This document shows, piece after piece, positions 8,173 to 16,301 of a stretch of DNA of 64,000 nucleotides. Source of the stretch: Paenibacillus sp. (lineage in GTDB: Bacteria > Bacillota > Bacilli > Paenibacillales > Paenibacillaceae); the NCBI GenBank assembly GCA_031254035.1, contig JAIRVF010000124.1, forward strand, positions 1 to 64,000, read 5' to 3'. The notes below the pieces were generated by a model. The model ran no database searches. It was not told the origin of the DNA and was given only the letters and a program-made list of their open reading frames with translations. Numbering within the stretch: the first letter of the stretch is position 1; each line of letters starts with the position of its first letter. The translations under genes and the position numbers were made by a program.

Positions 8173-9696
8173 ATGATCATCAACTTGCAAGATTGGATTC
8201 AGGAAGCCGATTTGTTGAGCATGCAAAAGGCAATGGTTACCGGTGAATGTACTTCCGAAGCCCTTGTCCTAGCATATATCGAACGAATTCATAGGTATAA
8301 TCCTTTGATCAATGCCGTATTAGAGATCAATCCAGATGCGCTTGAAATCGCTAGGAATCTTGATAATGAGCTAAAAACAACAGGGAGTCGAGGGCCGCTG
8401 CACGGAATTCCGATCCTGCTCAAGGATAATATCGATACAAACGATCGGATGCATACAAGCGCTGGCTCAATCGCATTGGCTGAGTCGTTTGCTCCTGAAG
8501 ATTCATATATAGCCGCCAAGCTCCGCGCTGCCGGGGCAGTTATCCTTGGAAAAGCAAATATGACCGAGTGGTCGAATTTTATGTCAAGCGGTATGCCAGC
8601 TGGATACAGTTCTAGAGGCGGATATGTGTTGAATCCATATGGACCTGGGAAACTCTTCGTTAGCGGGTCAAGTTCAGGATCAGCTGCAGCTATAGCGGCG
8701 GACCTGGCGGCAGCAGCGATAGGTACAGAAACTGCAGGTTCGATTATTGGACCGGCCAGCCAACATTTTCTCGTCGGTATTAAGCCTACTGTAGGACTTG
8801 CGAGTCGCAGCGGCATTATCCCAATTTCCATAAGTCAGGATACACCGGGACCAATTTCCAAGACAGTCACTGATGCAGCGATTCTACTCGGCGCAATCGC
8901 CGGTACTGACGAAAACGATAAGGCAACATGGACTAGCCCGCATCGTACTTACCATGACTACACAACTTATCTCGACCGAGACTTTCTTCGTAAAGCCCGC
9001 ATTGGAATTCCAAGACATTACTATCGGTCGTTGGATGAAGAAAGACTTTCAATCATGGAATCCGCCATCGACGTTCTACGTGAGCAAGGTGCTACAGTTA
9101 TCGATCCTATGGACATCAATTTGGAACAGCATCCATGGAACAATGATGTTATCTGCTACGAATTCAAAAAAGGTTTGAATCACTATTTATCGAAGTTGAA
9201 CTCAGATATACCCGTGCATTCTCTTCAAGAACTGATTGCTTATAATCAGAAGCATGCTGCTTCCCTATTACAGTTCGGCCAAGACAATCTGATTCGCTCG
9301 GAACAAAATGCGCTGACCGAGACAACCTATCAACTTAAACGTCAAGAATATAACCAACTGGCTGTAGTACAAGGGATTGACTATGCACTCGATCAACACG
9401 GCTTAGATGCATTAATGCTACCCGGTGACATTGATGGCATGTACATTGCTGCCAGGTTAGGGTATCCCCTTATTACGGTGCCCGCCGGTTATTCGGCAAA
9501 AGGAACAATAGATGCGGATGGCGATTCGACGCAGGGGCCATTTGGTGTTGTCTTTTCCGGGAGGGCTTTCAGTGAGCCCACGCTAATCAGCATCGCGTAT
9601 AGTTTTGAACAGGCAACACTTTGCCGTCGTCCGCCAGAATTGGGCGAATGGATCTTACCACGAAGAGATCGCGGAAACCAAAATTGCTATGGATGA
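8173..9696 (+). CDS. Amidase signature family hydrolase
   Basis: A 507-residue amidase of the GatA/amidase-signature family, hydrolysing carboxamides with a Ser-cisSer-Lys triad. Lys84 lies in PILLKDN, the cis-Ser in VSGSSSGSAAA (about 167) and the nucleophile in GTETAGS (Ser190). The segment after it, PASQHFLVGIKPTVGL, is typical. Length matches stand-alone amidases such as those related to plant or Bacillus 6-aminohexanoate or peptide amidases rather than GatA, and no gatB or gatC is near. There is no signal peptide. Start ATG at 8173 follows AGGGGG by 11 bases, and that ribosome site lies in a predicted hairpin. The substrate is unknown. Confidence 0.9.
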   Translation: MIINLQDWIQEADLLSMQKAMVTGECTSEALVLAYIERIHRYNPLINAVLEINPDALEIARNLDNELKTTGSRGPLHGIPILLKDNIDTNDRMHTSAGSIALAESFAPEDSYIAAKLRAAGAVILGKANMTEWSNFMSSGMPAGYSSRGGYVLNPYGPGKLFVSGSSSGSAAAIAADLAAAAIGTETAGSIIGPASQHFLVGIKPTVGLASRSGIIPISISQDTPGPISKTVTDAAILLGAIAGTDENDKATWTSPHRTYHDYTTYLDRDFLRKARIGIPRHYYRSLDEERLSIMESAIDVLREQGATVIDPMDINLEQHPWNNDVICYEFKKGLNHYLSKLNSDIPVHSLQELIAYNQKHAASLLQFGQDNLIRSEQNALTETTYQLKRQEYNQLAVVQGIDYALDQHGLDALMLPGDIDGMYIAARLGYPLITVPAGYSAKGTIDADGDSTQGPFGVVFSGRAFSEPTLISIAYSFEQATLCRRPPELGEWILPRRDRGNQNCYG

Positions 9697-9710
9697 TGGA
9701 GTCCTTGGCT

Positions 9711-10004
9711 TTATCCTAATACGCGTTTCGTGCCAGGTATGTATCGAATGAGTGAAGCCGCAGCAAAACAGCAAACTGTCGCAATCGTACCGGCAATTGG
9801 GAATTTAACTAACGGTGGCCATTCGAGATCTTTCATGAGCAAGCATATTCCAACAAGTATCGGGGGGTGAATGATATATACCGTAAAAGCATTGTCGGAT
9901 AACCATTGGGAAAAACGAGTTGGCCGATTAAATCGTTTACGAAACCAAACGAGCAACCACATAATGATGCCAAATGCAATGAATGGCTCCCACATGTTTT
10001 GCAA
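9711..10004 (-). pseudogene. Acyltransferase-3 C-terminal fragment
   Basis: Read on the minus strand, 97 residues match the last helices of OafA/YrhL-type membrane acyltransferases: WLLVWFRKRFNRPTRF, then SDNAFTVYIIHPPILV and a final SLIRYIPGTKRVLG. A complete member has about 350 residues and ten helices, so most of the gene is missing. The break lies near 9995, exactly where a VOC gene reads out in the other direction. The fragment is therefore part of a rearrangement junction. Confidence 0.65.
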
Positions 10005-10353
10005 CTACTTGCCGGTATCGGACTTATCCCGATCCAGAGCCTGGTATATGCTGGTGCTGGGCTTGAAGCCATTCGATCGGAATGAAAGCATCCTGATTAT
10101 GGGGAGTGGGCAATGGGTTTTTCTCCTTGAATCAAAAGACAGATCAAATGCCAACTTTATGACGGACAGCTGGGAAGGCAAAGATTTCGAGATGTTCTCC
10201 CTTACGTTCGAGACCGAAAATATCGTTGCTCTCCATAAGTCGCTGGTGGAGCATGGTGTAGAGGTCGAACCGATTACTGACAAAGGCTCATGCGGATTGC
10301 AATTCCGCTTTAAAGATCTTGACGGTAATCGTTTCAATGTTTGGCAGAACTAA
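9994..10353 (+). CDS. VOC family protein at a rearrangement junction
   Basis: A 119-residue VOC-type protein if translated from ATG at 9994: NYLPVSDLSRSRAWYMLVLG forms the first module and FRFKDLDGNRFNVWQN the end of the second. Nearly the whole domain is present, but no Shine-Dalgarno precedes 9994, and the DNA immediately upstream is the antisense of an acyltransferase fragment. The reading frame stays open up to 9871 with sequence that is only a shadow of that fragment. Either the gene lost its first codons and ribosome site and is silent, or it is weakly expressed. It ends before a clear terminator at 10453. Confidence 0.55.
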   Translation: MFCNYLPVSDLSRSRAWYMLVLGLKPFDRNESILIMGSGQWVFLLESKDRSNANFMTDSWEGKDFEMFSLTFETENIVALHKSLVEHGVEVEPITDKGSCGLQFRFKDLDGNRFNVWQN

Positions 10354-10452
10354 TTTGATTTGCTGGAATGCTTTAAAAACAAATGTTGAAAGTGACATGA
10401 TTATCGCAGGGGAGCCATTTATCGGTTCGCACTAGTAGGATGGGTTTTCAAG

Positions 10453-10483
10453 CTGTCGAGAAAGATCTCGACAGTTATTTTTT
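10453..10483 (+). terminator. Terminator after VOC gene
   Basis: 9-bp perfect stem CTGTCGAGA/TCTCGACAG, 4-base loop, tail TTATTTTTT. Confidence 0.85.
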
Positions 10484-10647
10484 CATGTTTAATTCGTTAA
10501 CGCGCCTAGATACCAGAAACTGGGCTGGCTTCAGGTGAATAGAAAACAATTTAAAACGATTTATTACCAAGTGAGGGATTTGAAAAATGGTAGAATACTA
10601 CTGTTATAGCTTTCCAAGCAATCATTAAAAAATGGTGGTGTTTTAGC

Positions 10648-11559
10648 TTGAGCGAAGTAGAGATCCGGATATTTACAAAGGATGATATGCAGAAGTTAGG
10701 TGAATTGTACGGTGCCGTCACTTCTAAAGATAACACCGTATTTTGGTGGGTTGGAGAAGAAGATAATTGGCCGAATGTGTTCGTAGCGATTGAGAATGAA
10801 CAAATGATAGGTAAGGGACAAGTTGGTGTCATTTCCACAATTCCGCCGGGCGGCCTCCAAGAGCATGCGCACTACATTTATTTTAATTTGAAGACGCTTC
10901 CGCAAAGAGAAGAAGATTATCCACTCTATGATCTCCTATATGAACGTTTGTTAAATAGGGCATACGAGTTAAAAGAAACACTACCTAGCTCGAATCGAAC
11001 GATAGTTGGAATTGGGAACCAATCCACTGAGGAGTACAACAATAACTATTTCATTTCGAAGGGTTTTGAATATTCGAAGAGTTTGTATACAATGCGAAGA
11101 GACTTATGCGAGAAGATTGAAGAGACCGTTCTTGCCGAACCTTATCGATGCTTGCCAGAGACAATAGATTCGGAGGAAAGTATCGATGAATACTTAGAAA
11201 TTGACATGGAAATTTGGCCGGATGCCCCGATTGGATATAAGCAGTTAATGAATAGACGGAACAATTCTTCGTGGACTGCTTTTATTGTAAGGGAAGGTGC
11301 AACCTTAGTAGGAAGCATCATGGTTTGGGTTGATGAAGATGGGGATGGGGCTATTGAAGATCTTTTTGTGAGATACCCTTGGCGGAAACAAGGGATTGCA
11401 AAGTATTTGCTTTCTCAGGCACTAACATATCTCAAAGTCCATGGATGTGCGTCCGCAGAACTGCAAGTCGAGACGGCCAATATTTCCGCGCTATCCTTAT
11501 ATCACTCCGTTGGATTCAAAGAAGTATCGGAAGAAGTGCGTTATCACCGAGAGCTCTAA
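10648..11559 (+). CDS. Two-domain GNAT acetyltransferase
   Basis: A 303-residue protein with two tandem GNAT-like halves. The first (1-150) starts VEIRIFTKDDMQKLGELY and has lost clear acetyl-CoA motifs; the second (about 160-303) keeps them: IEDLFVRYPWRKQGIAKYLL (R-K-Q-G-I-A loop) and a C-terminal VETANISALSLYHSVGF. Such double-GNAT proteins occur in bacilli with unknown acceptors. The start is TTG at 10648, with GGTGGTG about 9 bases before it; no upstream ATG fits. The gene stands alone between two terminators. Confidence 0.85.
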   Translation: MSEVEIRIFTKDDMQKLGELYGAVTSKDNTVFWWVGEEDNWPNVFVAIENEQMIGKGQVGVISTIPPGGLQEHAHYIYFNLKTLPQREEDYPLYDLLYERLLNRAYELKETLPSSNRTIVGIGNQSTEEYNNNYFISKGFEYSKSLYTMRRDLCEKIEETVLAEPYRCLPETIDSEESIDEYLEIDMEIWPDAPIGYKQLMNRRNNSSWTAFIVREGATLVGSIMVWVDEDGDGAIEDLFVRYPWRKQGIAKYLLSQALTYLKVHGCASAELQVETANISALSLYHSVGFKEVSEEVRYHREL

Positions 11560-11608
11560 ATCGTTAAACTAGTGAGTACTCTTGTAAAATGTCTATGTGT
11601 TTTTTCGA

Positions 11609-11652
11609 CGACCCTCATCACTCACAAAAGTGGGATTGGGGGTCGCCTTTTT
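11609..11652 (+). terminator. Terminator of GNAT gene
   Basis: CGACCC pairs with GGGTCG (11640-11645), with an inner CTCAC/GTGGG helix, followed by CCTTTTTT. Confidence 0.75.
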
Positions 11653-11811
11653 TGATTCGTGCTTTTAAGCGGCTCAGCAAAACCGGCTGAAGAGCGAAAA
11701 CATTAGCTATAACCCGTTCATTTATTTAGAGGTTCCAAGAACATGTGCTATCGCCCGTGCATACTGTAGCGTAACGATATATGTCGATCTTAATAAGAGA
11801 GGGAGATATCC

Positions 11812-12240
11812 ATGTATTCCTGTAGAGCACTGGGTCCATTTTCACCTTTTCTAACCCCATCCATGCCAGGTGGTTTCATTCCTGGAGTTCCGACACCCGG
11901 CTTCGTTCCCGGAGTTCCGACACCAGGAGGAGGACCAGGAGCGGGATTGCCTCCAGGCATTACGCCGCCACCGCCTCAATTGCTGAGTTCGTTTCAGCAG
12001 CTATCGCAGTCCCCGTCTCAAGTACAAAGCTTTGTATCCCAACAACCAACCCAAGGTATCACAACATTTGCTGCAGGCTGTCAGAACCGGTGGACGCTAA
12101 TTGTGACTCGTACCTTTAATGTTTTTCTTATGTATGTTACATCTACTAACCCATTTGGTTTTACAGAAGGTTTCATATTCCCGACGTATTCGTTTGGAAG
12201 ATTCCCTTCATCCGTTATTTCATGGTATACCTGTTTCTAA
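11812..12240 (+). CDS. Pro/Gly-rich small protein
   Basis: A 142-residue protein with two parts. Residues 10-55 are rich in Pro and Gly with a tandem repeat FIPGVPTPG/FVPGVPTPG followed by GGGPGAGLPPG. Residues 85-142 form a Cys-, aromatic-rich domain that begins with CQNRWTLIVT and ends in a terminal WYTCF. Similar architecture (Pro/Gly-rich N-terminus plus a Cys-flanked aromatic C-terminal domain) occurs in small surface or spore-layer proteins of paenibacilli, some mislabelled as transporters; this is a resemblance, not an assignment. No signal peptide is evident. GGGAG lies 8 bases before the ATG. The gene ends about 100 bases before a terminator. Confidence 0.65.
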   Translation: MYSCRALGPFSPFLTPSMPGGFIPGVPTPGFVPGVPTPGGGPGAGLPPGITPPPPQLLSSFQQLSQSPSQVQSFVSQQPTQGITTFAAGCQNRWTLIVTRTFNVFLMYVTSTNPFGFTEGFIFPTYSFGRFPSSVISWYTCF

Positions 12241-12342
12241 GAGGAAATAGCAGTGAACAGGTCCCCCTATGTTGTCCTAGTGGGGCGGAGATAAGGTAGG
12301 AGTAAGCCAGCAATCGGATCACATACGTCTAATAAAAACGAT

Positions 12343-12369
12343 AAAGGAGCTGCCGCAGTAGCTCCTTTT
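12343..12369 (+). terminator. Terminator downstream of Pro/Gly-rich gene
   Basis: AAAGGAGCT pairs with AGCTCCTTT, loop GCCGCAGT, tail TTTT. From 12370 to 12780 I see no gene; the sequence has no strong ORF on either strand. Confidence 0.75.
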
Positions 12370-12780
12370 GTATGTAGTAAAAAATTATGAGTTTGATACA
12401 TAGGTCTTGTTTTCGTCGAAGATCCTATGTTGGTCGTGAAGCAGAAAAAAGTTAAACATAGTATTTTCCGAAAGGACATCTTCGAAGGGAGGTGCCCATT
12501 TCGGGTCATGGAATGAAGCAAGTCTTCGCTTAGTTTTTGGCCAACTTTTAAGTATAGTCTTTCGAATACGCTGGATGGTTCCCTATTCTCTTGGGGCTCC
12601 CCTTTTTATATGAGTTACATGGGAATTATCGGATTGTTGATCCAGATTATGAAGTGTTGCATTGTTGGAACATTTCGCGCCGGATAAGCCGATGTCGAAA
12701 GGTTGCTGCTTCAATTCAATGGGTTGGATGAGATTCCCTTATAACGCTTATCTCTCTTACTGTTTCAGGTGCAAGTTATT

Positions 12781-13911
12781 TTACTCATAATGAAAGTGAA
12801 GTGTTAGATCGGGAAAAGTTGCTGTGAGTTCAGGAATACGTTTCGCTACAATATTCTTGTCAAAGGCGGATTTGAAAATTTCTTGATCTGGTAGAAAAGT
12901 TACACTTGTTCCCGTTTCTTTTGTAACACCTACGGTCAACAAACCCGATTGAGGAATTCCATGTTTATAGTCTTGCCTGAACACTTTTCCTTCACGGCGC
13001 ACTTCGACTGAAAGCTTTTGACAGAGAGCATTCACAACTGCGATGTTAATCCCTTTTTCTCCTCCGGGAGCAACGAAAGATTCGTTGGTAAAATGGTTCA
13101 GTTCAGTAAGAACTGCTTGCACATTGGACTTTCCAGTGTTCGGAAGGACTTTAACAGGAATTCCTCTTCCATTGTCACTAATGGTGATGCTGCCATCACC
13201 TTGAAGGAAAATGCCTACTTCGTTACAAAATCCAGCCCGATGCTCTATGATGGAGTTCTCTAACACAGCCCAGAGAAGATGGTGCGGGTCGTATCCATCC
13301 TGGCTGTTCCCCAAATAGGCACTAGCGTTGTTCCTTGTCTCAGCTAATTCAAAATAGTCACTTGTGTCAAGCAAGTCGGAAGTCGCAGCTAGTAACAAAA
13401 GTAATGGGAGTGCTCGATGGGGGGCGAGAGAATACATCCCACCTCTTTCTTCTTGGACAAGGAGGTCAGCCCCAAGCAATGCTTTAATGTGATGGTAGAG
13501 TTGTCCGGTGGTCCCCATGTTTAGACGTTCTACAATTTCCGAACCCGAGAGGGGTCCTTTCAACACCGATCTAAGAATGTCTAAGCGTTGTTTGTGACCC
13601 AGTGCTGCTAAAACTTTGGCAACTTTCTCGCCATCCAGATCCAACAATTGACTAACATGTCTTTCTTGGGGTTCCCATCTATACCGCTGTTTTTCCCCTC
13701 GATATTGTCCTGAGTAAAAAACACTGCCAAGCTCCAAATCATCGCTGTTCGTTTCGAGCAACACGGTGCTTTTGTCGACTGTCTGGTTTCGAGATACTTT
13801 AGGTGTGTTATCGCTTACGATTTGACTTACAAGCTGCTCTAGATCATTTAATTGCTTTTTTAAAGTATCCAATTCTGCGCCAAAATCTCTAGACACTGTC
13901 AAATGGATCAC
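12781..13911 (-). CDS. ArsR-type winged helix fused to GyrB/ParE-like ATPase domain
   Basis: A 376-residue protein with three parts. Residues 1-35 form a short coiled coil (LDTLKKQLNDLEQLVSQI). Residues about 95-175 are an ArsR/GntR-type winged helix: ALGHKQRLDILRSVLKGPLS, then SEIVERLNMGTTGQLYHHIK as recognition helix and a wing LLVQEERGGMYSL. Residues about 205-376 match the GHKL ATPase of type II topoisomerases: LLWAVLENSIIEHRAGFCNE (N-box Glu-Asn), ISDNGRGIPV (G1 box), PGGEKGINIAVVNALC (G2-like glycine lid), then TGTSVTFLPDQEIF as in GyrB. No transducer, Toprim or kinase part follows, so it is not a topoisomerase. It may be an ATP-sensing repressor. A 24-bp palindrome lies 21-44 bases upstream, suggesting autoregulation. 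No partner gene adjoins it. Confidence 0.85.
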   Translation of the reverse strand: MIHLTVSRDFGAELDTLKKQLNDLEQLVSQIVSDNTPKVSRNQTVDKSTVLLETNSDDLELGSVFYSGQYRGEKQRYRWEPQERHVSQLLDLDGEKVAKVLAALGHKQRLDILRSVLKGPLSGSEIVERLNMGTTGQLYHHIKALLGADLLVQEERGGMYSLAPHRALPLLLLLAATSDLLDTSDYFELAETRNNASAYLGNSQDGYDPHHLLWAVLENSIIEHRAGFCNEVGIFLQGDGSITISDNGRGIPVKVLPNTGKSNVQAVLTELNHFTNESFVAPGGEKGINIAVVNALCQKLSVEVRREGKVFRQDYKHGIPQSGLLTVGVTKETGTSVTFLPDQEIFKSAFDKNIVAKRIPELTATFPDLTLHFHYE

Positions 13912-13931
13912 CCTTCCGCTTAATTATTTAA

Positions 13932-13955
13932 ATACGTAGTTACGTAACTGCGTAT
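13932..13955. promoter_or_regulatory. 24-bp palindromic operator candidate
   Basis: ATACGTAGTTAC/GTAACTGCGTAT: two 12-base half sites matching at 11 of 12 positions, centred 33 bases before the ArsR-GyrB fusion gene and inside its AT-rich promoter region. The length and symmetry fit a winged-helix dimer site. Between this site and the next gene at 14221 I see nothing else certain. Confidence 0.6.
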
Positions 13956-14220
13956 ATATTAACATACAATAATTAGCCTGTAAATATTGCCCAAAAATAA
14001 AAAACCGTGGTTTATCACGATTTTAAAAATACCAAAATTTTCTGGATATAACACTCCTCAGATTCGTTAGCACAGGCCCGTCTAAGTCCAATATTAGCTT
14101 CATCAAAGCATAGGTAGCCAATGCCACGCATAACCATATGGAGAGATATTTCTTTATACGAACGCAAGAATGAGTGGTTAGACTTAAAAAAACATATTTT
14201 ACCGGGAAAGAGGTGGTACT

Positions 14221-15000
14221 ATGCCCTATACAGATAATTATGAAAGGGATATCTATGGAATAATAGCCTTTTGGGTGCAAAACAATTATGATCACGGCCG
14301 ATTTTTTGACAGAGAAATAAGTCATCATGAAATGGAACTAGCCCGTGCAAATCAGAATATGGTACAGCGTCTGGGAACGATATTTGAGAAGACCCAATCA
14401 AAAACTGCAGATCCTGCAAAGTTGATTGATGAAGCGGAGCACGCGACACGTGAGTTTCACAGTTTACTCGCCTATACGTTGGATAAATCATTACACTGCG
14501 AAGTCATTATTTCAACTCCACAATCACTTCTTGATCACATGATTCGAGAAGCAGAAGAAACCGTATCAGTGTTCAAATTACTTCAATCTGGCCAGCAGGT
14601 TTCAGCGACTGACGCAACCATACATGAAAATTATTTTTGGCTCAGGCAAATGGCAGATCATCTTAGCTATATAAGTCATTATTTAGATACATCAAATTAT
14701 GATCTTCATGATCAGGTAAGAAACATGACCAAAAAATTCGAAAACTTATTTCTCCAAGCCAATGCACTCCGAACGATGTTTCGCTATTCACGTAAGGAAA
14801 AGGGTATGTCACCGGTATTAAACAACTTTAACCAAATGGTTATTAAGGAGACCAAAGCTCTTGAAGCGTTTAAATTAGAATTAGACGATCTCATTAAACG
14901 ATGTGCTGCTGTTACAACCTCACCTCCCGATCTGTTGGAACATATCGCTAGGGAGGCACACCATTTATGGAGAAACTTAGAGGACCAGGTTATTTTATAG
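14221..15000 (+). CDS. DUF2935 family helical protein
   Basis: A 259-residue all-helical protein matching DUF2935: two repeated four-helix bundles. The first has FWVQNNYDHGRFFDREISH and a later EFHSLLAYTLDKSLHCEV; the second repeats the pattern with ENYFWLRQMADHLSYISHYL. His and Glu residues recur at equivalent places in both bundles (DHGRF...HHEME; DHLSYISH), which suggests metal binding, as known for this family from structures of bacillus members. No signal peptide. GAGGTGG lies 6 bases before the ATG. The physiological role is unknown. Confidence 0.85.
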   Translation: MPYTDNYERDIYGIIAFWVQNNYDHGRFFDREISHHEMELARANQNMVQRLGTIFEKTQSKTADPAKLIDEAEHATREFHSLLAYTLDKSLHCEVIISTPQSLLDHMIREAEETVSVFKLLQSGQQVSATDATIHENYFWLRQMADHLSYISHYLDTSNYDLHDQVRNMTKKFENLFLQANALRTMFRYSRKEKGMSPVLNNFNQMVIKETKALEAFKLELDDLIKRCAAVTTSPPDLLEHIAREAHHLWRNLEDQVIL

Positions 15001-15105
15001 TAATCCATAAATGGGGGATTAAGGATCTTCAAATCATAAGGAAATCCAAATGCATGTCCAAATCTTCTGAAACGCCAATTTTGATCAATAGATCTCAAGG
15101 CAAAA

Positions 15106-15130
15106 CACGCCAACATTGGCGTGCTTTTTT
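15106..15130 (+). terminator. Terminator of DUF2935 gene
   Basis: Perfect 8-bp stem CACGCCAA/TTGGCGTG with a 2-base loop, then C and TTTTTT. Confidence 0.85.
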
Positions 15131-15203
15131 AGTTGGACCGGCAGCAAGAGAGCGGGATGTTATCCGGCAATTCATGTAAAGTGGATAAATCACTCAAAAA
15201 TAA

Positions 15204-16148
15204 TTAAGGTGCGTTAACATAACCCGGCCTCAGGACCGAGTGTTGCTTTTGGTCATGGAGAAGGCAATTTGAAGGGAACTTGCCATGTATCAACTCCACA
15301 AAATGCTGCGCGGCTGCGGATAAATGGTGGCTTTTGAGCCAAATCAGGCCCGTCGCGGCGGACAGATGAGGTTCCGTTATTTTGTAGGCGTAAATTCCAC
15401 GCTCTGAAAGCTGAGCGATGACCGTTTCAGGCACGATAGCCGAGCCAAAGCCGGAAGCTACCAAGTGCAGCAGAAGCGGTATGTCGGAACATTCGGCAAC
15501 GATGTTCGGCTTGATATGCTGTGCGGAGAAGGCCATCAGAATGGAATAATGCACTCCCAATCCTTCAGTGCTGGGGAGCATTAGCGGATAGTTTGACACT
15601 TTGGCAAGAGATGTTCCTTCATCAAAGTCCGGCTGTTTCTGCGAAGTAATGAAATAAAACGGCTCCATATGCAAATGGATGACCTCAAAAGCGTCCAACT
15701 CCAAAGGCAGCCGGATGATGGCCAGCTCCAGTACCCGGTTTCTCACCAGTTCACACAGTCGGGAGGATTCATTTTGCTGGATTTTATAAGTGACATGGGG
15801 GTACCGCATCTTAAACTGATGAAGCAGCCCCGGAAGTTCGACGGAAGACAGGGTGTTGATTCCGATATTCAGGCTTCCTTTCACGCCAATACCCACTTCC
15901 TTTACCTCGGAAACCGCCTCGTCCATCAACTGCGTCAGTTGCAGGGCATAGCGATACAACGCTTTTCCGGATTCGGTCAACTCCAGCAGTCTTCCGCAGC
16001 GCTCGACCAAGATGGTGCCAAGCTCTTCCTCCATCGCTTTAAGCTGCTGGCTTAACGGCGGTTGGGAAAGATGGAGCCTTTGGGCTGCAGCCGAGATTTT
16101 TCGTTCTTCCGCTATGGCAATAAAATATTTAAGTTGTCTGATATCCAT
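15204..16148 (-). CDS. LysR-type transcriptional regulator
   Basis: A 314-residue LysR regulator. The N-terminal helix-turn-helix is MDIRQLKYFIAIAEERKISA...AAQRLHLSQPPLSQQLKAME, followed by a linker helix and a co-inducer domain from about residue 90 (VKGSLNIGINTL). I chose the ATG giving MDIRQLKYF (AGGAGG 11 bases upstream) over one three codons earlier that is only 2 bases from the ribosome site. It is divergent from the tandem amidohydrolase genes, with 153 bases between, and that space carries a perfect 11-bp inverted repeat. It probably controls those genes in response to their substrate or product. Confidence 0.9.
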   Translation of the reverse strand: MDIRQLKYFIAIAEERKISAAAQRLHLSQPPLSQQLKAMEEELGTILVERCGRLLELTESGKALYRYALQLTQLMDEAVSEVKEVGIGVKGSLNIGINTLSSVELPGLLHQFKMRYPHVTYKIQQNESSRLCELVRNRVLELAIIRLPLELDAFEVIHLHMEPFYFITSQKQPDFDEGTSLAKVSNYPLMLPSTEGLGVHYSILMAFSAQHIKPNIVAECSDIPLLLHLVASGFGSAIVPETVIAQLSERGIYAYKITEPHLSAATGLIWLKSHHLSAAAQHFVELIHGKFPSNCLLHDQKQHSVLRPGYVNAP

Positions 16149-16168
16149 AAGTGGCATTTCCTCCTTTA

Positions 16169-16216
16169 TATATGAAAAAGGTTAGTATACGCAATATTAT
16201 TAATATTTTTCATATA
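16169..16216. promoter_or_regulatory. Inverted repeat in LysR/amidohydrolase divergent promoter
   Basis: TATATGAAAAA (16169-16179) and TTTTTCATATA (16206-16216) form a perfect 11-bp inverted repeat with 26 bases between. The centre contains a second palindrome AATATTATTAATATT (16193-16207). The position between divergent genes suits a LysR operator. Confidence 0.5.
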
Positions 16217-16301
16217 GTTATTTCACATGTTAGCATACTCTATGTAAAGCCTTATGACATATCGATGAGATATTTGAAATAACAAGGAGGCAGGGTGAGC
16301 C

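Noticed and set aside
12541..12610. Possible terminator GGTTCCC...GGGGCTCCCC with T-run
   Set aside because: Pairing is too imperfect and no gene precedes it.
14023..14328. 101-codon minus-strand frame before the DUF2935 gene
   Set aside because: Contains hydrophobic stretches that could be a permease relic, but overlaps the DUF2935 start and has no ribosome site; too weak to call.
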